From: Viridibacillus sp050278625
GTDB lineage: Bacteria; Bacillota; Bacilli; Bacillales_A; Planococcaceae
Reading direction: 5' to 3'
Assembly: GCF_050278625.1 (NCBI RefSeq)
Contig: NZ_JBNNTI010000014.1
Span: forward strand, 1 to 64,000
Length of the DNA: 64,000 nt
Made by a program: the position numbers and the translations under genes. The notes beneath the pieces are model-generated. The model was given only the letters and a program-made list of their open reading frames with translations, had not been told where the DNA came from and ran no database searches. Shown here piece by piece: positions 26,062-33,952 of this stretch. How positions within the stretch are numbered: position 1 is the first letter of the stretch; each line of letters starts with the position of its first letter.

Positions 26062-28821
26062 CTACTTTCTTTGCTTTTCACCTAAATAATTTAATGTAGT
26101 AGTAAATTGTTTTACTATATCGATAATGAGCTTTTCTTCCTGTGGATCATATCCTATTGCTCTATTTATAAATAAGTGAATAATCTTTTTCTTTAGCAAA
26201 TCGTTTATGACTAGTCCATTAATTTTTGCGTTCTGTAATATTGTAGAAATATTTAATTCTAGATCTAAAAATATTGTTGATTGATAGAATTCAATTAATT
26301 TTTTCTTTATAATCCTATAAAAATCTTTTGATGAACGATTTATCTCGATAGGTTGGATATTATAACTCAACTTCTTTGCAAGGTGTAAAATATAAAATAT
26401 AATCAATGTCCTTTTTTCATCCGGATTCTGTATGGGTAGAATTTTATTTATTACAAAATAAGACTCTAAAATGAAATATTCTTCTAATCCAGCTAAGTTT
26501 GCATCTCCTCCAAAGTATAAATTTTCTCTTTCATAGCTATTTAGATTATATTTTGTTATTGTTCTACTATTAATTTCATTGTTAAAAAAATCACAAAGAA
26601 TATTTAGTATGTGTGTGCGATCCATTTCATTATCTAATTTAAACCTTATTCGTAGTGTTTCATCTTCTTGGTTAAAGTATCTTACAAAAAAGAACTTATA
26701 TTCTGTACATATTTTATATATTTGCTCTAAGATATAACCTTGTTCAATTGGATCGACGAATACTTCGAAATTAAGCCATTGTTTGTTCAATGCTCCAAGC
26801 ATTATAGGGGTTTCATTCAATAAAAATAATTGACTATTTTTTGGCTTCTCTTGAATTTTGAATTCTAAATTTCGAAAATTCAATATAAAATCAATGGAGT
26901 ATCCTTCATATGTTTGACGATTATCCTCTTTGATTTCTAAATACTCTAATTTTTCATAAATTTCGAAACTCTTTTGGATGTCATAGCTATTTGATAAATC
27001 TAAAGGGTACTTATCATCACCTAAAAATAGAATTATTTTATTCGGCATTGAGTATACCTTACTCAAATAGTTAAGTTTATTGATGAAGGAATTATAATTT
27101 AAACCTTTTTCTGTTACTTTCCATGTTTCTAACTTTAAAATTAAGTTTTTATAGGTAATTCTAGGTATATATTGAGCGTGTTTTAATGTTTCATCATTTA
27201 ATGCTGTCCAGGTTATTTGATTTGAAATTATATATAGTTTCTTTAAAAATGTAGGAAGATACTCAAAATTAATCATATTGTTTTTTCTTACAATTATCTT
27301 CTTATTTATTTTTTTTGAGTATAAATTTAGTTTATTGTCTTCCCAATATACATAAATATCATGTAAATCTAAATCTTCAGTTAGGCTTTCACCTAAGATA
27401 TTGTTCATTTTCAAATCAACAGATGTATATGGAAAATCTACAATGTAATAATCATCCGTATTTACTTTTGATTTTTTACCTGATAATATCCTGCCTTCAA
27501 ATGAACCTTTACTTCTCATTTTCACACCATTATCAATATTTATATAGGGCTCATTGTCAATAGAACATATATTAACTACAATTTGTAAATCTAAAATTTG
27601 TTTTAGAAATTTGACTTCTGTTTCATTTATTTCATTAAAGTCATTAATCTGTAAATCAATCTTTGTTCCAAGAGTTAAAGCCTCGTGAACTTTGTTAATT
27701 AAGACATTACTGGACTTAGAATTTTCATTCTCATTATAGTTTAAGGAATTCCACTCGCTCATAACCCTTAAAAAAGGGACATAATTATCGCCATACTGAT
27801 CATAAAATTCCTCTGTATATACTCTTAATTCTTCTACTTCTTTATTAAAAGTTACTAGTAAATAAGGAATTATTTCCTGAAAGTTACGAAAAATATCCTT
27901 ATTATCAAGCAAGGATAAATTATTGTTTTCAATAATGGAATTTCCAACTATATATTGTGATGATTCACAGATATCTTTACACTTTTCCGTTAGAGCTAAG
28001 AGGCACGTAGGGGAAAATTCTTTTACTTTATTTATATGCTTAATATCTTCGGTAATCCGTAATAATTTTTCTTGGTATATGGTGTTTTCTAAATTGTCAA
28101 TTAAATCCCCCCAGTTGTATTTAGTTATTTGAGGATGGATATCAGAAATCAGTATATCCTGTTCTAATAATTTTTTTATAATATCTAAAATTTCTATCTC
28201 AGTTAGGTTGTTGATTTCGCCTAATTTAATAATAGAATCAATATTAGTGAATTCCGTGCATAAATCTATAATCTCTGCTATTAATGAATTAAAATCAAGT
28301 AACTCATACTCTGATAATAAATCAAAGTCAGCTCTATATATATATTTTTGATTTTTTGATATATAATATCCTTTTCTTACTTTTAATTTCCTGAGTACAT
28401 TTTCTTGCATTTGTACTTTTTTAACAACATTCACGTACCATTCTTTACTTAAGGAAATTTCAGAATTTTGTTTTCTCAATTCATTCAGATTTGAAAGAAT
28501 GCCATTTGATGAATTTTTAAACTGATTTATACTAACAACGGTACTAAAAAACCCATATGGGGATTGTTTATAAGTCATTCTATATATATAATTTGATAAT
28601 GTATTTTCAATCAACTTCTTTTTTTTTATATCCTTTTTTTCATATTGGATTAGGTTTTTGTAAAATTCTGGTGATGATAATATTAAAGATGAAAGAAAAT
28701 AGTCTTTTTCAATTGGTAAAATAGGAATCTTACTATACCCTTTAGTCTTGAAATTCCTCCATGTTTCTTCCTTAAAATAAGGTATTCTGATGAAATAATT
28801 ATCTTCCAGTTTGAAATACAT
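26062..28821 (-). CDS. Full-length LanB-type lantibiotic dehydratase
   Basis: This is a 919-aa class I dehydratase. The N-terminal glutamylation domain starts MYFKLEDNYFIRIPYF and has SPYGFFSTV near residue 72. The C-terminal elimination domain (from about 640) has NFEVFVDPIEQGYILEQIY and FFVRYFNQEDETLRIRFKL, as in SpaB_C. Family members use glutamyl-tRNA to activate Ser/Thr and then eliminate glutamate, giving Dha/Dhb. The ATG at 28821 has AAGGTG nine bases upstream; an earlier GTG at 28833 overlaps the previous stop. No LanC cyclase is nearby, so dehydrated residues would stay linear unless used otherwise. Confidence 0.88.
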   Translation of the reverse strand: MYFKLEDNYFIRIPYFKEETWRNFKTKGYSKIPILPIEKDYFLSSLILSSPEFYKNLIQYEKKDIKKKKLIENTLSNYIYRMTYKQSPYGFFSTVVSINQFKNSSNGILSNLNELRKQNSEISLSKEWYVNVVKKVQMQENVLRKLKVRKGYYISKNQKYIYRADFDLLSEYELLDFNSLIAEIIDLCTEFTNIDSIIKLGEINNLTEIEILDIIKKLLEQDILISDIHPQITKYNWGDLIDNLENTIYQEKLLRITEDIKHINKVKEFSPTCLLALTEKCKDICESSQYIVGNSIIENNNLSLLDNKDIFRNFQEIIPYLLVTFNKEVEELRVYTEEFYDQYGDNYVPFLRVMSEWNSLNYNENENSKSSNVLINKVHEALTLGTKIDLQINDFNEINETEVKFLKQILDLQIVVNICSIDNEPYINIDNGVKMRSKGSFEGRILSGKKSKVNTDDYYIVDFPYTSVDLKMNNILGESLTEDLDLHDIYVYWEDNKLNLYSKKINKKIIVRKNNMINFEYLPTFLKKLYIISNQITWTALNDETLKHAQYIPRITYKNLILKLETWKVTEKGLNYNSFINKLNYLSKVYSMPNKIILFLGDDKYPLDLSNSYDIQKSFEIYEKLEYLEIKEDNRQTYEGYSIDFILNFRNLEFKIQEKPKNSQLFLLNETPIMLGALNKQWLNFEVFVDPIEQGYILEQIYKICTEYKFFFVRYFNQEDETLRIRFKLDNEMDRTHILNILCDFFNNEINSRTITKYNLNSYERENLYFGGDANLAGLEEYFILESYFVINKILPIQNPDEKRTLIIFYILHLAKKLSYNIQPIEINRSSKDFYRIIKKKLIEFYQSTIFLDLELNISTILQNAKINGLVINDLLKKKIIHLFINRAIGYDPQEEKLIIDIVKQFTTTLNYLGEKQRK

Positions 28822-28829
28822 ATTGTATG

Positions 28830-29087
28830 TCACCTTTCGTTAACACTATACTCACTACATTCTTTATTTCTTTTTAAGTATCCATAATCAACTAAGTATC
28901 TTCTTAGTATTGCAAAGTCTGGATAAATACTTTTTAATATCTCATTAATTTCTTTTTCATCATATTTATGATTCTTTTCAAAAAGTTTAATTATTTCATT
29001 CAGTACCTCTAATTTGCTCTTTTCTTTTTTTGGTATAACAGATAGGCTATCGCCTTTGAAATATCGTTCACGAACTGTTTTTTCCAT
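28830..29087 (-). CDS. DUF2087 small protein
   Basis: This 85-aa protein fits the DUF2087 pattern: IPKKEKSKLEVLNEIIKLFE, then a KYDEKEINEILKSIYPDFAILRRYLVDYGYLKR block. DUF2087 is a small helical, winged-helix-like domain, often attached to ArsR or GntR regulators. Standing alone inside a RiPP operon it may regulate, or bind the precursor or a partner enzyme. It begins five bases after the MFS gene and overlaps the possible GTG of the dehydratase gene. Its role is unknown. Confidence 0.75.
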   Translation of the reverse strand: MEKTVRERYFKGDSLSVIPKKEKSKLEVLNEIIKLFEKNHKYDEKEINEILKSIYPDFAILRRYLVDYGYLKRNKECSEYSVNER

Positions 29088-29091
29088 ATTA

Positions 29092-30297
29092 TTATCCTCT
29101 TTTCTTAGTGAGTATCATTGTTGGTAATGCAACTATTAACCCTAGTAAAGCACATGTGAACCAGGCAACATTCATATTAAAGTAATCAGAAAGTAAACCT
29201 ACAAGTACCAAACCTACTATTGTGAAGAGTGCTTCTAATGTATAATAAAATGAAAGAATTGTTGCCCTTTTCTCATTGTTAATATTTTTATGCAGTGCAG
29301 TAATACGAATAATCTCATCACCAGCTGTAATAAATACATGTACTAAGAATAAAGCAAATGCAACTATATAATTTCCAATGATTGTGAGAGTAGCAATAGA
29401 TACCGAGTTTATTATTACATTCACTATAAGTATATTCATTCTTCTCTTTTCAATCTGTGGTATTTTACCTACAATCCACGTACCTAAGAAGGTCATAAAA
29501 CCGATGAAAACCCATAAATATCCTGTAATAATATCTTTATTGTCATGCTGGAAAAATAATTGCCATTGATTACCAGGTCCTGCTAAAATAATAGTTAGTG
29601 GTAGAAATGAAATAACTAGATAAGAAAATTTCTTGTTTTCTTTGAAGTATCTAACGCCTTCTTTAAAAGAATCGAAAAACTCTTTATAGATATTCTTTAG
29701 TTTAAATCCTCCAATTACCTTCTTGTTTTCATTTCTAATAAAGAATAGAACAAAAAATGCTGTAATACATAGTATAATTCCACCTGTTATTACTGGATAA
29801 GAAAGATTAATATTCCCTAAAAATTGTGCTCCAATAAAACCACCTGCAATACCAAGTGTTTGTCCTATAACTCCATTGATTGAAAATATTTTTTCTAAAT
29901 GTTCGTCACTATTTGTTTTATTTATGCTTTCAACTAACCAAGAATCTAGTGTTCCTGATTTTAGAGATTCTCCAATTGAAGTAAGAATAGCACCCAATAT
30001 TAAATATATTATTTCTCCTTTTGAAATGAACAAAAGAAATAACCCTAATGCGCGGATTAAACAACTAAGTAGCATAGTGTTTCTTCTACCGAATGAATCA
30101 GATATAATTCCAGAGGGTATTTCTGTAAGTAAACTAACTACCCAGAAAATAGATATGAAAAGACTTATTTCACTTAAATTGTATCCTATTTCCGCTAAAT
30201 ATAGATAAAATGAAGCTGAAAAAATTACAATTCCTAGATTGTATAACGCTTCAATTGTATAAAACTTATATTTAATAATTTTAATATTCTGCTGCAT
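29092..30297 (-). CDS. MFS exporter of the RiPP cluster
   Basis: This is a 401-aa protein with about twelve helices. The first loop holds EIPSGIISDSFGRRNTML, the MFS motif A. Its position between the modifying enzymes, with five-base spacing to the next gene, points to export of the finished peptide or to self-protection. No ABC transporter of the usual bacteriocin type is present. The ATG follows GAGAGG. Confidence 0.85.
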   Translation of the reverse strand: MQQNIKIIKYKFYTIEALYNLGIVIFSASFYLYLAEIGYNLSEISLFISIFWVVSLLTEIPSGIISDSFGRRNTMLLSCLIRALGLFLLFISKGEIIYLILGAILTSIGESLKSGTLDSWLVESINKTNSDEHLEKIFSINGVIGQTLGIAGGFIGAQFLGNINLSYPVITGGIILCITAFFVLFFIRNENKKVIGGFKLKNIYKEFFDSFKEGVRYFKENKKFSYLVISFLPLTIILAGPGNQWQLFFQHDNKDIITGYLWVFIGFMTFLGTWIVGKIPQIEKRRMNILIVNVIINSVSIATLTIIGNYIVAFALFLVHVFITAGDEIIRITALHKNINNEKRATILSFYYTLEALFTIVGLVLVGLLSDYFNMNVAWFTCALLGLIVALPTMILTKKRG

Positions 30298-30354
30298 AGT
30301 ATTTTTCCTCTCCCAAATACATCGATCGTGATTAAATGTGTTTTATTTGAAGTA

Positions 30355-31518
30355 TTAGATAGCACCCAAAAGTTCTAAAACCATATTATTTACCACGGTT
30401 ACTCCTTTACCATCTTTGTCTTTCGCTTTATCGTATTCCACTATATCTACACCAATGATATTCAAACCAGAGAGTTGCTTTTGGATAAACTCCATAAAGC
30501 TATCAAAACTCCAACCGCCAACATTAGGATAAGAAACTGCCGACATCAGTGTTGAGTCCAATACATCTACATCAATCGTGAGATATGTTGGTAAATCTTT
30601 GTCAATATTCAAACTTTTAAAATCAGTTCTAAAATATGAAGATATTTTACTATGTTGAGTTAATCCTAAAAGTTCGTCGTGCGTCATGAAGCCACTTAAT
30701 CCGAATTGATAAATTTGTTTTAAATTAGATAATTCACTAATTAATGAAATGATATTACTGTGCTGAACCGTAGCATTTTTTGGATTTAGTAATGGAGAAA
30801 AGTCAGAATGAGCATCTATCTGTATTACTTGAAATTCTTTTTCTAATGAATTTATACCTTTGACAATTGGGTATGTAATGGTATGATCCCCTCCAATAAA
30901 TATTGGTTTAATATATGAATTCATTAATTGACACGCTATGTCTTCGATTCTTTCGAGATATGCTGTATCTGAAGCTTTTTGTATTATTTCTCCGTAGTCC
31001 TTAATGTTTTTATCTTTAAAAATATTTTTCTTTTGATAAGTTGAATAATAACCATTTGATTTACCATTATTTTGTAATGTTATCTGAAAGAGATCATTGG
31101 ATTTAGCTCTTATATAATTAGGAGATTCAATATCTATGTTATAAACTAAGGAACCTCTATTATAGGGCACAGAAATAAAGCCGTATATTTCCTCTTGATT
31201 CTCATCGGCTACAATACAATCATAGTACAAATCCCCATCAGGTACTCCGAAAAATGTATGTGAGTGATTGACAACCGCGTGAAGGTTATCAACTTGTAAT
31301 CCTATTTCACTATCAAAAATAAAACCACTTTTAATAAGTTCTATAACAATAGGATTATTTTCTTCAATTCCCCAATTTTTCATAGTTTGGGCAAGACCAT
31401 GATTGATAGATTCGAGAATAAAATTCTCTAATTCATCATTTACTTCTAACGTATTTCCAAAGATTTTATTGATTATTTGATTCTCTTTAACTTCCACTTC
31501 ATTTATCAGTTTAAGCAT
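30355..31518 (-). CDS. Arginase-family enzyme with N-terminal extension (candidate peptide arginase)
   Basis: This is a 387-aa ureohydrolase-fold enzyme. The Mn-binding motifs are intact: GGDHT (about 208-212), DAHSD (about 235-239) and TIDVDVLD (about 317-324). FISVPYNRG near 115 begins the arginase fold. The first hundred residues are extra, and the segment NPIVIELIKSGFIFDSE looks like the PqqD/E1-type winged helix that binds RiPP leaders. Arginases in RiPP clusters (OspR type) turn peptide Arg into ornithine, and the linked precursor has three Arg in its C-terminal nine residues. A free-arginine or agmatine substrate is not excluded, but the context argues against it. Confidence 0.8.
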   Translation of the reverse strand: MLKLINEVEVKENQIINKIFGNTLEVNDELENFILESINHGLAQTMKNWGIEENNPIVIELIKSGFIFDSEIGLQVDNLHAVVNHSHTFFGVPDGDLYYDCIVADENQEEIYGFISVPYNRGSLVYNIDIESPNYIRAKSNDLFQITLQNNGKSNGYYSTYQKKNIFKDKNIKDYGEIIQKASDTAYLERIEDIACQLMNSYIKPIFIGGDHTITYPIVKGINSLEKEFQVIQIDAHSDFSPLLNPKNATVQHSNIISLISELSNLKQIYQFGLSGFMTHDELLGLTQHSKISSYFRTDFKSLNIDKDLPTYLTIDVDVLDSTLMSAVSYPNVGGWSFDSFMEFIQKQLSGLNIIGVDIVEYDKAKDKDGKGVTVVNNMVLELLGAI

Positions 31519-31540
31519 TTTAGCACCTCTTTAATTATTA

Positions 31541-33502
31541 TCAAGAAAACATTTGGTTTATGTTAGATTTAACAGGCAATTTCAAAATAATTGGGAGTTC
31601 CTCCACTCGTTTTGATACTCTCCCACCATAGTCATCTATATCTTGGAATCCAGGTATAATAACTCTTACAGTATTTAGTTGATTATCTTCTCGTTCTAAA
31701 TTAGCTACTATTACCTCATAACCCAATTCATTTATACTAGACAACAAAAAGTTTAAATTTTTTACTACACTACCTTGTCTGTAATCATCGAAACCTGATA
31801 TTATTCGTTCTTTTTTATGTTTTATAAAAGGACTAACAAAATCTTCGTTACCTTTTGCCCACTCAAGATAAGCTTCGAATTCATCTGCATCCACATCTAT
31901 ATCTATATCATTTTCACTATTTAATAACTCTATTTGTGATACGCGTAATTGACAAGCCTCAACTATTGCACGCTTAATAGCTGAATTTATATCAAGACTA
32001 CAACCAGAGCCATGTGTGTATATTGGTAGACGATTCATTTTGTCAAATAAAGTGCAATGTACTGTATGGACAGGTAAATCTGTTTTTAAATATTGTAGAA
32101 TAGCTGTAATGCCGTTATTATTTAGGTAGTCAATTAATGAAGTTACTTCAGCAGAGTAAACACTAGGTGCTATAGTTCCATAATACATAGTATTCTTGTG
32201 ATAAATTGTATAAGCATCCCTTTCTATGACTTCAAGTAAACCTGATAATATTGCTTCCGCACATGAGAAACCAGATGCTAAACCTGAGGAACTTTGAGAA
32301 AGGAACAGTTCAGATTCATCTATAGAATGAAATGGAAAGAAAACAGCTATTGCTGGTACCAGTATATCTTGACTTTTAGAAAGGTTTTTACACATTACCC
32401 AATCATATTTTTTGTCAGGTTGAAATTCATGGGGTGTATTCTTATCTAGAATAAGGCTGTTAGGGTGTAACACATTATTTTTTTGTCTCAACTCATTAAA
32501 ATGACCTCTAATTAAAGAATCGGTTTCAAATCTTCTAGCATTGTATCTTTCTAAAGCTTCACCTATTGTACTGATTATTGCGGAATCCTTATCATTTCCT
32601 TTCCCACCGTGTAGATTATAACCAACTTCTACATCCGAAGAATTAGAACTCGCTTCAAAAATAATTGTTTTCAAGAAATCTATATTCTTATACTCATTAA
32701 GGTTATATACCGGACCAATTGGTGTAACATATTTATTTAAAATTGATACAGCACTCTTATTTTCTTTAGTACGATACTCGCCAATACTCGTCTCACCAAG
32801 TTCTCCTAATTTTAGATCATTAAAACTATTCTTAGTTTGTTTAAAGCAAAAATGACAGCCATTCATACTAATTAAGTGTGCATTAGTAATGTTTAAATTA
32901 CTTTTATTTAAGATAGTTATATTGCTATCGTTGTTAAGAACCTTGTATTTAGCCAAAGCTCTCACTGCGAAAGCTAGTTCATTACTTGTTTGCGTGTTAG
33001 TTATTAGAGATTTGATATCTTTAAATTTAAGTATATCTGCTCTGCTTTCTATATATCTATTTAAAACACAAGTTAAGCAAGTTCCTTCCTTTCGACTAGT
33101 GCCAGTAACCAAAATATCATCAAACAATTCAATGATAAAAATATTATTCGACTCTTTGTTATTTGTAAATGTGTTCATTATAAAATTTATAGAACAATTT
33201 GCAATATGTAATACTTTTCGACTTGGTTCAGAATAAATAATATCTTCTTCAGTAGTTAAGCTTCTTTCTCCATCAATATATATGAAATCAGATGTATCAT
33301 TACTTTTCGTATTGCCAAGGAGTTCTTTTTTGAAATTATTTACAACATTAAAATTTATATTAGTACTTTCTGATAAATTTAAATCATTAAGATCTATATT
33401 AAATAACTCTGAAAATAAGTCAGAATCACTGCATTCCACTTCTTGAGGAGCTGCTGCTCCAATCACAATACAAGTATTTTCATCTTTTTTTATACATCTC
33501 AT
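31541..33502 (-). CDS. Fused cyclodehydratase: Zn-binding leader domain plus YcaO
   Basis: This is a 653-aa protein. Residues 1-235 resemble the E1-like C-protein end of azoline cyclodehydratases, with paired cysteines CLTC (about 143) and CHFC (about 216) that would bind structural zinc. From about 250 it is a YcaO domain with the ATP/Mg motifs STIGEALERY (about 311), SGLLEVIERDA (about 422) and EACQLR (about 520). YcaO enzymes phosphorylate amide oxygens to make azolines, thioamides or amidines. It lacks the C-terminal PxPxP of classical azoline synthases (it ends NINQMFS). It follows the precursor gene after a terminator-like hairpin. Confidence 0.85.
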   Translation of the reverse strand: MRCIKKDENTCIVIGAAAPQEVECSDSDLFSELFNIDLNDLNLSESTNINFNVVNNFKKELLGNTKSNDTSDFIYIDGERSLTTEEDIIYSEPSRKVLHIANCSINFIMNTFTNNKESNNIFIIELFDDILVTGTSRKEGTCLTCVLNRYIESRADILKFKDIKSLITNTQTSNELAFAVRALAKYKVLNNDSNITILNKSNLNITNAHLISMNGCHFCFKQTKNSFNDLKLGELGETSIGEYRTKENKSAVSILNKYVTPIGPVYNLNEYKNIDFLKTIIFEASSNSSDVEVGYNLHGGKGNDKDSAIISTIGEALERYNARRFETDSLIRGHFNELRQKNNVLHPNSLILDKNTPHEFQPDKKYDWVMCKNLSKSQDILVPAIAVFFPFHSIDESELFLSQSSSGLASGFSCAEAILSGLLEVIERDAYTIYHKNTMYYGTIAPSVYSAEVTSLIDYLNNNGITAILQYLKTDLPVHTVHCTLFDKMNRLPIYTHGSGCSLDINSAIKRAIVEACQLRVSQIELLNSENDIDIDVDADEFEAYLEWAKGNEDFVSPFIKHKKERIISGFDDYRQGSVVKNLNFLLSSINELGYEVIVANLEREDNQLNTVRVIIPGFQDIDDYGGRVSKRVEELPIILKLPVKSNINQMFS

Positions 33503-33524
33503 ACTTAATCTCCTTTACTAGAAA

Positions 33525-33557
33525 AAAGAGAACATCGAAAAAATCGACATTCTCCTT
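33525..33557 (-). terminator. Leaky terminator between precursor and ycaO genes
   Basis: On the minus strand GAGAA-TG-TCGA and TCGA-TG-TTCTC form a stem with a two-base internal mismatch and a T-rich loop, followed by TTTTTT. It lies between the precursor stop and the ycaO ribosome binding site. Partial read-through would give far more precursor than enzyme. Confidence 0.65.
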
Positions 33558-33573
33558 CTTTTTATCATTATAA

Positions 33574-33669
33574 TTAACGGATAGGTGACGTATAGCGTCG
33601 GCCTGCTTGTTTAGGTACTTGTTTTTTAACAGAGACCTTTTTGATTTCTAATTTAGCGTTCTTTTTCAT
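33574..33669 (-). CDS. RiPP precursor peptide, 31 aa
   Basis: A short frame starts with ATG at 33669 behind a very strong ribosome binding site (GGGAGGTG, 33676-33683) and stops at 33574. The product is MKKNAKLEIKKVSVKK followed by QVPKQA and then GRRYTSPIR. The first 22 residues are basic and would be the leader. The last nine form a likely core with Arg24, Arg25, Tyr26, Thr27, Ser28 and Arg31, and no Cys. These are exactly the substrates expected by the linked dehydratase/YcaO (Thr, Ser) and arginase (Arg). The position at the head of the operon, before an attenuator, is typical. The core boundary is a guess. Confidence 0.75.
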   Translation of the reverse strand: MKKNAKLEIKKVSVKKQVPKQAGRRYTSPIR

Positions 33670-33728
33670 TTTCTTCACCTCCCTTCAAAATATATATTAT
33701 ATTTATTCTTAAAAGTATTAAGCTTATT

Positions 33729-33788
33729 TTAAATAAATTTAGTAGTTCCAATAATGGTAAGAATTGATAATCCTATGTATGCACTCAT
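33729..33788 (-). CDS. Possible short hydrophobic signalling peptide, 19 aa
   Basis: An ATG at 33788 opens a frame reading MSAYIGLSILTIIGTTKFI. A perfect AGGAGGT (33802-33808) lies upstream, but 13 bases away, which is long. Short hydrophobic peptides (SHPs) are encoded beside rgg genes in streptococci and are bound by Rgg proteins after export, processing and re-import. The place, between rgg and the operon, and the composition fit. It could instead be a chance frame in the operon leader. Confidence 0.4.
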   Translation of the reverse strand: MSAYIGLSILTIIGTTKFI

Positions 33789-33887
33789 TTTTAACGCTAA
33801 TACCTCCTCTATTCATATGAAAATTACTTTAATTACTGTCTTTTCATAATAATTGTAATATAATTTGAATATATTATTTTGAATTTG

Positions 33888-33951
33888 TCATTTAGGAAAA
33901 TAAAAAGGATGATTTATTTTAAAATTATCATTTATGAAAAGGATGATTTAT
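33888..33951 (+). repeat. Imperfect tandem repeat upstream of rgg
   Basis: TCATTTAGGAAAA(TAAA)AAGGATGATTTAT is repeated as TCATTTATGAAAAGGATGATTTAT, the second copy running into the rgg start. Each copy has ATCAT/ATGAT inverted ends. It may be a binding site for Rgg itself or a simple duplication of the ribosome binding region. Confidence 0.55.
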
Positions 33952-33952
33952 C

